The notes below the pieces were generated by a model. The model was not told the origin of the DNA and did not search any database. It saw only the letters and a program-made list of their open reading frames with translations. 64,000 nt of DNA. Source: Corylus avellana. Lineage: Eukaryota > Streptophyta > Magnoliopsida > Fagales > Betulaceae. Below, in pieces: positions 49,198-58,860 of the stretch. Where the stretch lies: the NCBI RefSeq assembly GCF_901000735.1, contig NC_081546.1:24616529-24680528 (forward strand). Direction: 5' to 3'. The stretch's first letter is position 1, and every line of letters starts with the position of its first letter. A program made the translations under genes and the position numbers.

Positions 49198-49246
49198 TCA
49201 GGACTGATAGAGCTCCAACCTTCCTTTGGCTTCCAGTAGTAGTGAT
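49198..49246 (-). pseudogene. orphaned ancestral last codons of the ARO-type gene
   Basis: On the far side of the MITE the minus strand reads, in the frame expected after removing the insert and one TTA, SLLLEAKGRLELYQS and then TGA at 49198-49200. An ending of the form EAK-RLELYQS is typical of ARO proteins. These codons are no longer reached by the current frame. Confidence 0.82.
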
Positions 49247-49249
49247 TTA

Positions 49250-49775
49250 GGGTGCGTTTGGGAGTGCGTTTTTAAAAAAATAATCTGCGATTTTAAACCA
49301 AATCGCAACTTTAGGGTGTTTGGAATTGCGATTTTAAAAACGCAAATTTTAAAATCGCAAAAAAATCTGCGATTTCCATAAGCTGATTAGAGGGTGCTTA
49401 TTTGAAAAAGTGCGAATTTAAAACAAAATCACGATTTCTATTAAAAAGATATTTGACGCAATAGTTACCTTTTTTAGAACGGGAATGAAAAAAAATACCA
49501 AGAATACCCACCTAAAATATATTAAAATCCTTCTTTTCTCTCTTTTTTTTTTTTCTTCATCCTCTCTGTCTTGTTCATCCTTATTGGTAATTTGGTCATG
49601 AAATCGCAATTATATGTTAATGTTATCCAAACACTCAATTGATAAAAAAAATACTTTTTAGTATGTTTTACCAAACGCCTGTGCGATTTTAAAAAGTAGC
49701 GATTTTAAAAACGTAATTTTTAAAAACGCAATTTTTAAAATCGCACTTATTGAAATCGCACTCCCAAACGGGCCC
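49250..49775. mobile_element. PIF/Harbinger (Tourist-like) MITE inserted in the ARO-type gene's 3' end
   Basis: 526 bp with terminal inverted repeats GGGTGCGTTTGGGAGTGCG and, from the other side, GGGCCCGTTTGGGAGTGCG. It is flanked by TTA on both sides (49247-49249 and 49776-49778), the PIF/Harbinger target duplication. The interior has no transposase. It separates codon 537 of the ARO-type gene from its ancestral last codons at 49198-49246. Confidence 0.88.
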
Positions 49776-51388
49776 TTAATAGAAGGTTCTTCAACCAGAT
49801 GCGCTTGCTTTGATGACCATTCAAGCACAGCAAGCACCTCTTCTTGTGCAAGTGTCTCGCTGTGAGGAACATGTAAAGCAATGTAACATAGAAGAATCAA
49901 TGCACGAAGTTGGACCATTTGTTTACCAAAGTAAACCAAGTGAAACAAGTGCTTAGCTCCTCCTGCATCTATGACTGCTTTGCAGTGATAATCATGGAGA
50001 AAATTGTCAGTGCAAGCAAACTTGTTAAGTGCAATGGTGGCAGCCTCTATAGAAACCACAGCTACCCCTTTGTCAAGTAGCCTCACCAGTGGCTCAATGA
50101 TTCTTGTTTCAGATGCTTGGAAAGTGCATGCCAAGTTTCCAAGCGATTTGATGCAGGGTACAAGGAGGTTGGAGTTAGAATTAGAGTTAGAGTTGGCCTC
50201 TACAATTCTGAGCAACTGTTTAACTACCGCTTTGGCAGCATCGGAAGAAGGCTTGAAAGCGGCGCGCCTCAACAAAGAATGTTTCTCGGCCACAGCTGTG
50301 ATCTCCATCAATGCCATGGCTGAATAGAATTGAACATCATCACCAGCTCCTTTTTCTAACAAAATGGCAAAACACAACTGCCCTCTTGATTCGGTGATGT
50401 ACTGACAAATAGAGCTATTTCCCTTGGACAGCTGCCAAAGAGCTTTTGCCGCCATTGCCTTCATTTGGGCCTTAGTGGCTGCAGGCTCTTCAAGTTCCCT
50501 CCTCTTTATGCTAGTTCCCGACAGAGAGACTTGCTGTTCTTGAATGGTCTCAAAGGCAAGATGACTAACAAGCAACCGAATTGTGTTGTGCCGCACAAAA
50601 TGGTACTGGCAATATTTGGGGTGATTCCCGGCTAGCTCCGAGATTGCCCATGCCACCATAGCCTGAACCTTCATGTGGCCTTCTTTGAGGATTTTCGCAA
50701 ACACAAAGCAAACACCAGCTTTCACAATGTGTTCAACGTTTTCCGAGTCACGACCCAGTAAGCCAATGGCCCTGGCACTGGCAGCTTGAGCTTCCATGCT
50801 TCCTTCTTTAGCCAACTTCAGAAGGCCCGATAGCCCACCTTCCTCAATAATAAGCTTATCACCTCGATCGTTATCCCGAGCCAATGAAACCAGAGAGTCA
50901 GCTGCGAGCGAGCGCTCCTTTAACGACGACCTATTGTGTAGAATCACAATTTGTTCCCATATGCGGCATAGAAGTGGCTCTTTGGCTGCGATCGGAGGAA
51001 TACCCAGATACCCATCGGCGGACAATCGGAGGAGCCACGACACGTCACTGATTGAATTCTCTAGTTGCATGGATGTTTTCCTGAACACTGCGGTGGGTAA
51101 TTTAAAGGTGAAGATCCGCTTCATGATGCCATTGGCGCTGCACTTGCTTACGAGCTCAAGGGCTTTCTCGAGGACCTGTTTTGTGTCATCAATGATGCGG
51201 CGGGTTGGACGCTCATGGAGCTTATTGCCGGCTCTCAATGCATGACGTAAAATGCCTGCAAGCTCCTCTGTCTTTGCCTTGATCTCTAAGCAATCTTGTT
51301 TGGAAGATTGCGCCTCGTCAGCAATCTTGGCCACCTGATCTGCCAATCGTATTGGCCTTTCCAGCATCTTCTCCATCATGTCCGCCAT
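49658..51388 (-). CDS. ARO: ARMADILLO REPEAT ONLY-type protein with a MITE-derived C-terminus
   Basis: Intronless frame of 576 codons plus stop, ATG 51388. The N-terminal ~130 residues (RPIRLADQVAKIADEA, then an ELAGILRHALRA block) are typical of the plant ARO family and precede armadillo repeats spread over about residues 150-480 (for example AADSLVSLARDNDRGDKLI and AAKALWQLSKGNSSICQYI). ARO proteins are plant armadillo proteins; Arabidopsis ARO1 is needed for polarised tip growth of pollen tubes. Native sequence runs to SIK (residue 537). The remaining ~39 residues are encoded by the MITE and are Ile/Leu/Lys/Phe-rich. A small SN repeat (ANSNSNSNSN) is encoded by a microsatellite near 50165-50200. 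Whether the altered terminus matters is unknown. Confidence 0.9.
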   Translation of the reverse strand: MADMMEKMLERPIRLADQVAKIADEAQSSKQDCLEIKAKTEELAGILRHALRAGNKLHERPTRRIIDDTKQVLEKALELVSKCSANGIMKRIFTFKLPTAVFRKTSMQLENSISDVSWLLRLSADGYLGIPPIAAKEPLLCRIWEQIVILHNRSSLKERSLAADSLVSLARDNDRGDKLIIEEGGLSGLLKLAKEGSMEAQAASARAIGLLGRDSENVEHIVKAGVCFVFAKILKEGHMKVQAMVAWAISELAGNHPKYCQYHFVRHNTIRLLVSHLAFETIQEQQVSLSGTSIKRRELEEPAATKAQMKAMAAKALWQLSKGNSSICQYITESRGQLCFAILLEKGAGDDVQFYSAMALMEITAVAEKHSLLRRAAFKPSSDAAKAVVKQLLRIVEANSNSNSNSNLLVPCIKSLGNLACTFQASETRIIEPLVRLLDKGVAVVSIEAATIALNKFACTDNFLHDYHCKAVIDAGGAKHLFHLVYFGKQMVQLRALILLCYIALHVPHSETLAQEEVLAVLEWSSKQAHLVEEPSIKGPFGSAISISAILKIAFLKITFLKSLLFKIAQAFGKTY

Positions 51389-51513
51389 GGAAACTCCTTA
51401 AAAACTAATCAACCAACCACCCTCACCAACACCAAGGATGCAAATTTGAAAGAGAGACGCTGAAAAACAGAGAGTTGGGTTTGTTACAAAACGGTGAATC
51501 CCCGCTGTCGTCT

Positions 51514-51520
51514 CTTTATA
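51514..51520 (-). promoter_or_regulatory. possible TATA box of the ARO-type gene
   Basis: TATAAAG on the minus strand about 130 bp upstream of the ATG, a suitable distance for a short 5' UTR. Assigned from position and motif only. Confidence 0.4.
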
Positions 51521-51598
51521 CAAACAATCTAGCTAGTGGGGTCTTTTTCAGAGAGATTTCTTCGAAAGAGAGATTTCTTTTTCAGAAAGATTTCAACG

Positions 51599-51922
51599 GC
51601 TCTGTTTGGTAAAAGAGTTGGGTTACTTATTACGATCCATTACCATTTTTTAAAAAAATCAACATCAAAACATTTTCACATTTTCACTTTTTATATCACA
51701 TCAACATCAAAATATTTTAATTTTTTCACTTTTTATATCGCATCATTTACTTTTTATTATTATTGAAATAAAAAAATCATTACAAAACAAAACTTTTTCA
51801 CTTTTCCATACAAATTTTTCACTTTTTTATACCATTTTTTCACTTTTTTTATACCAAACATTTTTATTTTATTTTTCACATCAACTACAGTATCTAGGCC
51901 AACTCATTTACCAAACACCACC
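51599..51922. mobile_element. MITE-like element upstream of the ARO-type gene
   Basis: Ends CTGTTTGGTAAAAGAGTTGG (left) and CCAACTCATTTACCAAACACCA (right) are inverted repeats with a few mismatches. The interior has repeated TTTTTCACTTTTTATA units. Target duplication not resolved. It lies about 210 bp upstream of the start codon. Confidence 0.6.
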
Positions 51923-52409
51923 TGAAAGAGTCCATCTCTATAGCAAACTCTACAAGATAGGATAGCATCAACTTTCTGCTATCTTATTATCTTAGCTCTC
52001 TAGTCGATCTCTAGGCATTTGAAATTGTATAGGTTTAAATTTCAAATGTTATATACATGTACTCAAACTCTCAAATGTAAAGTCTGCTTATATTAATATA
52101 ATACATACTATTTGATCAAGTTGATCAAACATCCATTTATTAAAACTTTCATGGTATCATAGCTTTAAACCAGCTTATTTTCTTTGTTTCCTAATACCAA
52201 CCTTCCGCTCTTTCAATGGCGGTTTCATCAACTTCTAATGGTTTCTCTATTCCCAATGTTATTACCTTTATTTATATCAAACTGGATGGGCCTAACTTCC
52301 TCACATGGCGTCACCAGTTTAGTACTGTTTTGTAAACCGTGCCTTGCCAATTCCTTTTAGAAGCTGATCAAAAGGAAACATTTGCAATTAATCCTGCTTT
52401 TGTCCTTTG
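51923..52409 (+). mobile_element. Ty1/copia 5' end: LTR, primer-binding site and degenerate gag
   Basis: The LTR is probably 51923-52151 (TGAAAG...CTTTCA), directly followed by TGGTATCATAGC, a near match to the initiator tRNA-Met primer-binding site. From about 52217 a copia gag N-terminus can be recognised (KLDGPNFLTWRHQF), broken by a stop near 52333. The remainder is in a 317-N gap. Confidence 0.8.
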
Positions 52410-52726
52410 NNNNNNNNNNNNNNNNNNNNNNNNNNNNNNNNNNNNNNNNNNNNNNNNNNNNNNNNNNNNNNNNNNNNNNNNNNNNNNNNNNNNNNNNNNN
52501 NNNNNNNNNNNNNNNNNNNNNNNNNNNNNNNNNNNNNNNNNNNNNNNNNNNNNNNNNNNNNNNNNNNNNNNNNNNNNNNNNNNNNNNNNNNNNNNNNNNN
52601 NNNNNNNNNNNNNNNNNNNNNNNNNNNNNNNNNNNNNNNNNNNNNNNNNNNNNNNNNNNNNNNNNNNNNNNNNNNNNNNNNNNNNNNNNNNNNNNNNNNN
52701 NNNNNNNNNNNNNNNNNNNNNNNNNN
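52410..52726. other. assembly gap (317 N)
   Basis: The only gap not of 100 N, so its size was probably estimated. All ORFs reported through it are artefacts. Confidence 0.99.
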
Positions 52727-53289
52727 ATCTACTGCTGGAAGACAAGTTTTTGATAGGGATGTTTTATGTCCATCCAAATATGTTTCTATCTAGGGTCTTC
52801 CATATCATTAACTTTTGTTTGTGTGTCTCTGGTTGAACTTACGTGTTTACGTGGGATGAGAACTAGGTTGCTACAAAGATGGATATATATGGTAAGATTT
52901 TCAAAGAATCCTAAACATATGAGCAATTAGAGATGCTCTCAGGTCTTATAAATACGAGGTTTTAATAATTTACTTGATTCATTCTTATTCCATAGCAATG
53001 TAGTATTTAAGTAACAAAATACAATAAAAAAGTCACAATAAACAAAACTTCAGCGTGGACTATAACTCAATCACTAATAATAATAAAACAATAAAATAAC
53101 TAATGAACTGAACAATTAGTAAAACAATAAAACACTAATCAACCGAATACCCTAACAAATAATAATTCCTAAGAGAGCCATTACCTAGCAATGACTACAC
53201 GTAACAGAGCTCAACTATAGTATGTAGATTAGCTTGAATTTTGGTTATTGCCTCAATTGTTTTTTATTTTGACATAGAATAATTATTAT
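52727..53289. other. unclassified, possibly retrotransposon-derived
   Basis: The first ~60 bp may continue the copia element, but no domain is clear. The rest has no recognised gene. Confidence 0.35.
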
Positions 53290-53389
53290 NNNNNNNNNNN
53301 NNNNNNNNNNNNNNNNNNNNNNNNNNNNNNNNNNNNNNNNNNNNNNNNNNNNNNNNNNNNNNNNNNNNNNNNNNNNNNNNNNNNNNNNN
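53290..53389. other. assembly gap (100 N)
   Basis: Exactly 100 N, at the border of the CCGGTT-rich element. Confidence 0.99.
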
Positions 53390-54047
53390 GGTTTTTGGCC
53401 AAAACCGGAACCGGGGTACCCCAGTTCTCAATTTTGAGAAACCGGAACCAGAACCGGGACCCCGGTTAACCGGGGTCCCGGTTACCGGCCGGTTCCGGTA
53501 TTACCCGGTCCGGTAACCGGTTTTTTTAAAAAATTGATTTTTGGGCTTATTTTAAGTATTGGGCCTAAAATAAGCCAATTTTTTTTTTCATAAGTTGGCC
53601 CATTTTTTAAAAAATCTATTAGTTTCTTTGTCTAAATTAAAGGGGCTTTGTTGTGATTGTTTCAAATAATTAAAAAATAAACCTTAAAAAGTCCAAAAAT
53701 CCTAAAAAAATCATTGTTTTTGCCTATTTGGGCCTTAGAAATAAAAATTTAATTTTTTAAAATACCCTAAACCTAAACCTAAGTGTAAAAAATATTAATA
53801 TATATAATATATATATTAATATATAAACATAATAATATATAAATATTATTAAATAAAATGGAAACCCGGTTCCGGTATTCCCGGTAAAAACCGGGTACCA
53901 AAAACCGGTACCGGAACCGGGGTACCCGGTTTTTAGATTTTTCAAATCGGAACCGGAACCGGGACCCCGGTTTCCCGGTTTCCGGTTTTCCGGTTTCCCG
54001 GTTTTCCGGTTCCGGTTCCGGTTCCCCAGTAATTTTTGACACCCCTA
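53390..54047. mobile_element. hAT-like non-autonomous element with CCGGTT arrays
   Basis: Both ends of the visible segment are dense in CCGGTT/AACCGG words, in both orientations (53400-53525 and 53865-54025). The right terminus TTTTTGACACCCCTA at 54033-54047 reads TAGGGGTGTCAAAAA on the other strand, a typical hAT terminal inverted repeat. The left terminus falls in the gap. Internal (TA)-rich DNA lacks transposase sequence. Confidence 0.65.
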
Positions 54048-55829
54048 CTTATTATACAAATACCTTTTTTTTTTAATAAAGTTAAAAATAAATAAATAAA
54101 TAAACTAACTGCTTACATGATGTTAGAACAGTTTTTGACACGGTGTGGGCTGCGCGTTCTTTGGGACCTTCTAGATCTGCAATACGTCTTTGCTTTCCCA
54201 CAATTGCTACAAAAAGAATAAGAGCGTCGAAATATCCGCCCTCCGCTCAGAAATTATGTACAAAACTTAACAATTCAATCTACTTTAGTCTGATAGTATG
54301 AAAAAGCCTATTTCAAGATATTTTTGTACATCGTGTAGGAGCATATTTATAGGCTAAAGAGTTGAGATAGACTTGGACTATATCTTCTTGTTTGAGTTGA
54401 TTTGAAAGTTCTAATAGCTAGAGTTGGACTTAGGCTCCTAATCCTATTTAGACTTTGAGTAGACTTCTTGACGCTGATTATTCCAATATAGCCCAACTTG
54501 TATTGTATCTCCTGCTATTTAATTAATAATTTTATGGGCATGTCATTGGCCTTAAGACCTAAAATTTGATGGGCTTGTAGTGTAATTTTATTCCCAACCC
54601 ATGGTATTAACAATTTTGACCTTAAGGAATAAAGGGAAGAAGAAGAAGAAACAGTTAAATAATTAAAAGTTGTATTTAAAAATCGAGGAAGTAAATTGAA
54701 ATCGGAGGATTACCCAAAAAGTTATTATGAAATTTCTCTGAATTAAAAGAGTTTTATTCACTTATGGTAAATTGTGTAGTTAAAGTTTTAAGTACCATTA
54801 CCAAAAAAAAAAAAAAAAAAAAAAAATCCTAAAAATATCGAAGAGGTTTGACAAATCATATATATATATAAAAATTATTCTATGTGATCAAAACAAAAAC
54901 ATTAACAAACAACTTAAAATACAAAATACTCATCATAAAACACAAAAATATTTTTCACCTTTCCTTGAGACTCCATAACCTCGAATACTGAGAAAAGACA
55001 TATTATTAGTTCTAAATCCAACTAAAACGAACCTAGAACATGAAAATAGAGGTTATCGGACAACTGGCCAAAGTGGCATGCCCAGGATCACTTTTGGTTG
55101 TATGTCCAGGCTCGTGGCCGTACATCTGCCCAAAAGGCTCGTACATCCAGTCTCATGGTCGTACGTCCACTCAGAGAGTTTCAGGTAGAACCTCATTTGT
55201 TTAAACTGTCCTCCTATCCTCCCAAACTGGTTCTAAAGTTACCAAAAAGATTTCTAAGACTACCTATCTCAAAATAATGTCTCCATGCAATACAAAGCAC
55301 GCTAAATCAAGATAAACTACTAAACTGTCAAGTTTAAAGCATAACTTAGCTAGAAACTCAAAACATATGTTGCATTATAATTTTTTTTTCATAATCAAAA
55401 ATAAAAAAAATACTCCCTAAAACACATCAAAATTATATGACATGCAAAACCATGAAATAACTCAAAGAAATAACACTACAAAAATAACGAGGATGAAATC
55501 CAATGGAATACCTGTTGAGCAATCTGTTTTGCCAAACCCAAAACACACCACTTGGAATCTATCAATTAAAATAAATTTCATACTTATTGATTTAAACTAA
55601 TTTACCTTATTAAAGAGAAAATATAAGTGAAGAAAAAAAAAAAAGTACAATTTACCTTATTAAAAAGCTTTGAAGAACTAAAGCCCTCTTGCTTGCCTCT
55701 CTCTACATATTCTAAAGTTTGTGGAAACCTCTCTACATATATAGGTAGATTAAAGAATCCAGTTAAAAGTAGAAATCTATCTAGGAAATAATTCTAAACC
55801 TATTGAATTAATAGGACTGCTAAGTAAGG
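54048..55829. other. intergenic, no recognised gene
   Basis: AT-rich DNA. Words near 55080-55165 (repeats of CGTACATCC/GTACGTCC) suggest an old LTR. A poly(A) run lies at 54804-54826. Nothing coding was recognised. Confidence 0.35.
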
Positions 55830-56037
55830 AAATAAATTATAGACCAATTAGGTTAAAAATCAATAGTTCAATAAGAAAAAGAATTATAACTCAAATAGTG
55901 AATTAAATCATAGAAACCAAAGGATTGAAATCCCCTAAAATTCTTTATAAATTTGAGATTCTTAAATTCATAAATTTCAGCCGTCCATCTTATCTAAGCG
56001 ACTAAAATAAGCCATGTTTCAGAATTTAATGAGGAAG
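55830..56037 (-). repeat. left arm of an inverted repeat
   Basis: The reverse complement matches 56950-57155 over about 200 bp (shared words AGCTTCCTCATTAAATTCTG and GAAACATGGCTTATTTTAGT). It flanks the 0.9-kb segment at 56038-56945. Confidence 0.85.
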
Positions 56038-56945
56038 CTACTAAGTGACAGAACTTTAAGGGCCCGTTTGTTTTGCGGAATAGACTCTTGGATTGGACTA
56101 GTTAACACTAAGTATAGCTAGTCATTTGTTTGGTAACACTCTATTCCCGGGAATAGTCTATTCCCATGAGACTACTAATCTCATACACACAGGCTTAGCT
56201 AAGCCACTCAAAATTAATATGAGTAGCTTAACTAATCCTTTTTTTGTGGGATTAAATTAATCGTGTAAATTGCCACAAAAAACTCAACTTGTGGGACTAA
56301 ATTTCGTTTTCTCCCTGATTCTTCTGATACAGTTTTTCTGATTTTTTTTTATTATTATTATTTCTTTTGATTCTCTGTATCGTTTCTCTCTAATTTTCTT
56401 CTCTCCGTCTCTTCGTTTTTTATTTTTGTACCTGTTTTATTTTTTATTTTGTTTCTCCGTCTCTCTTCTCTGTACCATTTTTTTTCTTTATTTCTTTGAC
56501 GGAGAAACATAATCTACAAGGTTTTTATAAAATACAAATATATAATCTATTTTTTGATTTCTTTTGATTCTCTGTACATTCAACTATATTTTTTTATTTC
56601 AAGATTGAGTTTGATTCTGTTTTATCCAACTATATTTTTTTATATATAAATAATTTTGCAGCATAATTGCAACACACAAAAAAAAAAAAAAAAAGAACGA
56701 AAGTCCTTAATAAGATAAATTGCATTTGTATTATAAGGGTATTTTAGGAAATTTGATCACAATATGATTCCATTTATCAACATATTGCATTGTACCAAAC
56801 GAAATAATAGGATTAGCTAGTTTATTCCAGCATTACAACCAAACAAAAGAATAGAAATAGCTAATCTATTCTACACTTTTCTATTCCCAGTAGTAGCTAA
56901 TCATTTTTCAATGAACTAGACATTCAGCGAACCAATCTAAGCTAC
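56038..56945. mobile_element. putative DNA transposon between inverted arms
   Basis: Starts near 56058 with AAGGGCCCGTTTGTTTTGCG, a terminus style common in plant MITE/hAT/Harbinger elements, and is rich in GGAATAG/CTATTCC words near both ends. The right terminus and target duplication could not be fixed. Absent from copy A, whose sequence begins at the matching right border (35914). Confidence 0.45.
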
Positions 56946-58142
56946 TAATAAGGTAGCTTCCTCATTAAATTCTGAAACATGGCTTATTTTAGTCGCTTAG
57001 CTGAGATGGACGACTGAGATTTATGAATTTAAGAATCTCAAATTTAAAAAGAATTATATGAGATATCAATCCTTTGGTTTCTATGATTTGATTTGCTATT
57101 TGGGTTATAATTCTTTTCTTATTGAACTCTTGATTTAACTTGGTCTAGATTTGAGATTTTCAAATTTAAGGAGAATTCTAGGAGATTTCAATCCGATGAG
57201 ATGGACGACTGAGGTTTTTAATTGGTCTAGATTTGAGAATCTCAAATTTAAGGAGAATTCTAGGAGAATGAAAATTCTAGAAGATCTCAATCTAAAACCA
57301 AATGAGATCAGGATTCCTTAGAATTCTAGGAATTCTCTCAAATCTCAATTATTGTTTTAAAACTAAATTAAGATTTTTTTTTTTTTTTGCATTTACCAAT
57401 TCATTATTTTTCATAAATAATAATATATCAAAATACTCATCATTTAATTTGAAAACAATTATTGAAATTTGAGGAATACTTACTAGAACATCTTAAGAAG
57501 TTAGCATTACACTTTCTTCAATAGACAGACCTCATGACTCAATAATTACAATACTTGGACCATAACTTGTTTTTATCTAAGAAAAATTCCATACACAAAA
57601 ATACTTAATAGCACATCAGGGTGTGGTTCGGCCCGCCCCTTTGGCTAAATGTGGGTGGCCGAATCCACTTTTAAGGCTACTCAATTGATGATGTCTCTCT
57701 CAAACTTTCGATTGCGACAATGTCTCGTTAAACTACAAAAAAAATTGACAATTACCCTCATAAAGCTAACAAAAAGACAAAAATACCATAAATGTTTTCA
57801 ATAAGACTAAAAATTCAAATAAATACAAGAGGAAAAAAAAAAAAACCAAAAAGAAAAAATTTTAATTTTTTTTCTTGAAAAAAAGAAAAATTTCACACCC
57901 TGATTTTTTTATTTTTTATTTTTAAAAATGTTTTAGCTTTTTTTTTGTTAAGGGTATTTTCATTATTGGGAGACATTGTCAATTTTTTGGTAGTTTAGAA
58001 GGATATTGTCAATTGAGTGGTAGTTTAAGGTGATATGTGAATTTTTCCCAATTTTTTTTTTTTTTTTTTATGTAATTAGCCACAAAGGGAAGAGAAATAG
58101 GAGATTCAAATTAGTGATGTGATTCCCAACCCATTGAGCTAT

Positions 58143-58598
58143 TGATGCAACGTAGAACTCGTGAGATGCAAGAATAACAGCAAAAAGAATGGATAAATAC
58201 TCCTAAGTTCTTGATACTATCAACGAATCAAAAAAAAAAAAAAATTCACTAAATCCTTGATACTCTCTAGGGTTTGAAGGAAAATAATGAAGAAACTCAA
58301 CTCTGAGTATTTTTATTAAAAAAAACTGAACAATAATCAAAAGCTGCATTCTAGGGTCTATAAAACATATATATATAGGCCCCCAAACCCTAAACCTAAT
58401 AATAACAAGAAATTAAGTCAAACTGCAATTCAACAATGGTCGTTCGAACGGAACACAACGCTGTCCCGACAGTCCATCCGGATGAAAGGCTGAAAAATAA
58501 CATAGGCGTCCGGATGGCCTCTGGACGAGGCTTTCGGGTTTAGGCCCGTCTGGACGGTTGTAGACGAGCTTGCAAACGAGGATCTCTGATTTACATCA
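58143..58598 (-). mobile_element. solo LTR (copy B)
   Basis: TGATGCA...TACATCA on the plus strand, flanked by GCTAT and GCTAC, a 5-bp target duplication with one change. Same insertion as 37117-37604. Confidence 0.7.
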
Positions 58599-58860
58599 GC
58601 TACCCTTAAGTTATGTAAAAGAGAACAAAATCTTGAAAACATATTATCCCTCTGCTCACAAATGATGGGCAACATGCTAGACAAACATATCATGATAAGA
58701 TAAGCACACACAAGAATCTACATAGTAGATTTATTTTTATTATATCTGAATGTAAATATAGGAGTATTTTACATGCATCAGTACAAAGCACTGATTGAGC
58801 GCTTGGATCACCAAAGAACAATAAATGTAACGCAAGCACTTTAATGTTTGTTTTGCTTCT

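Noticed and set aside
50004..51245. Plus-strand ORFs of 68-149 codons
   Set aside because: Antisense shadows of the ARO-type gene.
52339..52836. Several 120-165 codon ORFs on both strands
   Set aside because: Most of each is a run of N in the 317-base gap; only the copia gag fragment at the left edge is meaningful.
53757..54042. Minus-strand ORFs encoding EPEPE and RFRFRF-like strings
   Set aside because: They are direct translations of the CCGGTT array; low complexity, no start context, no family.
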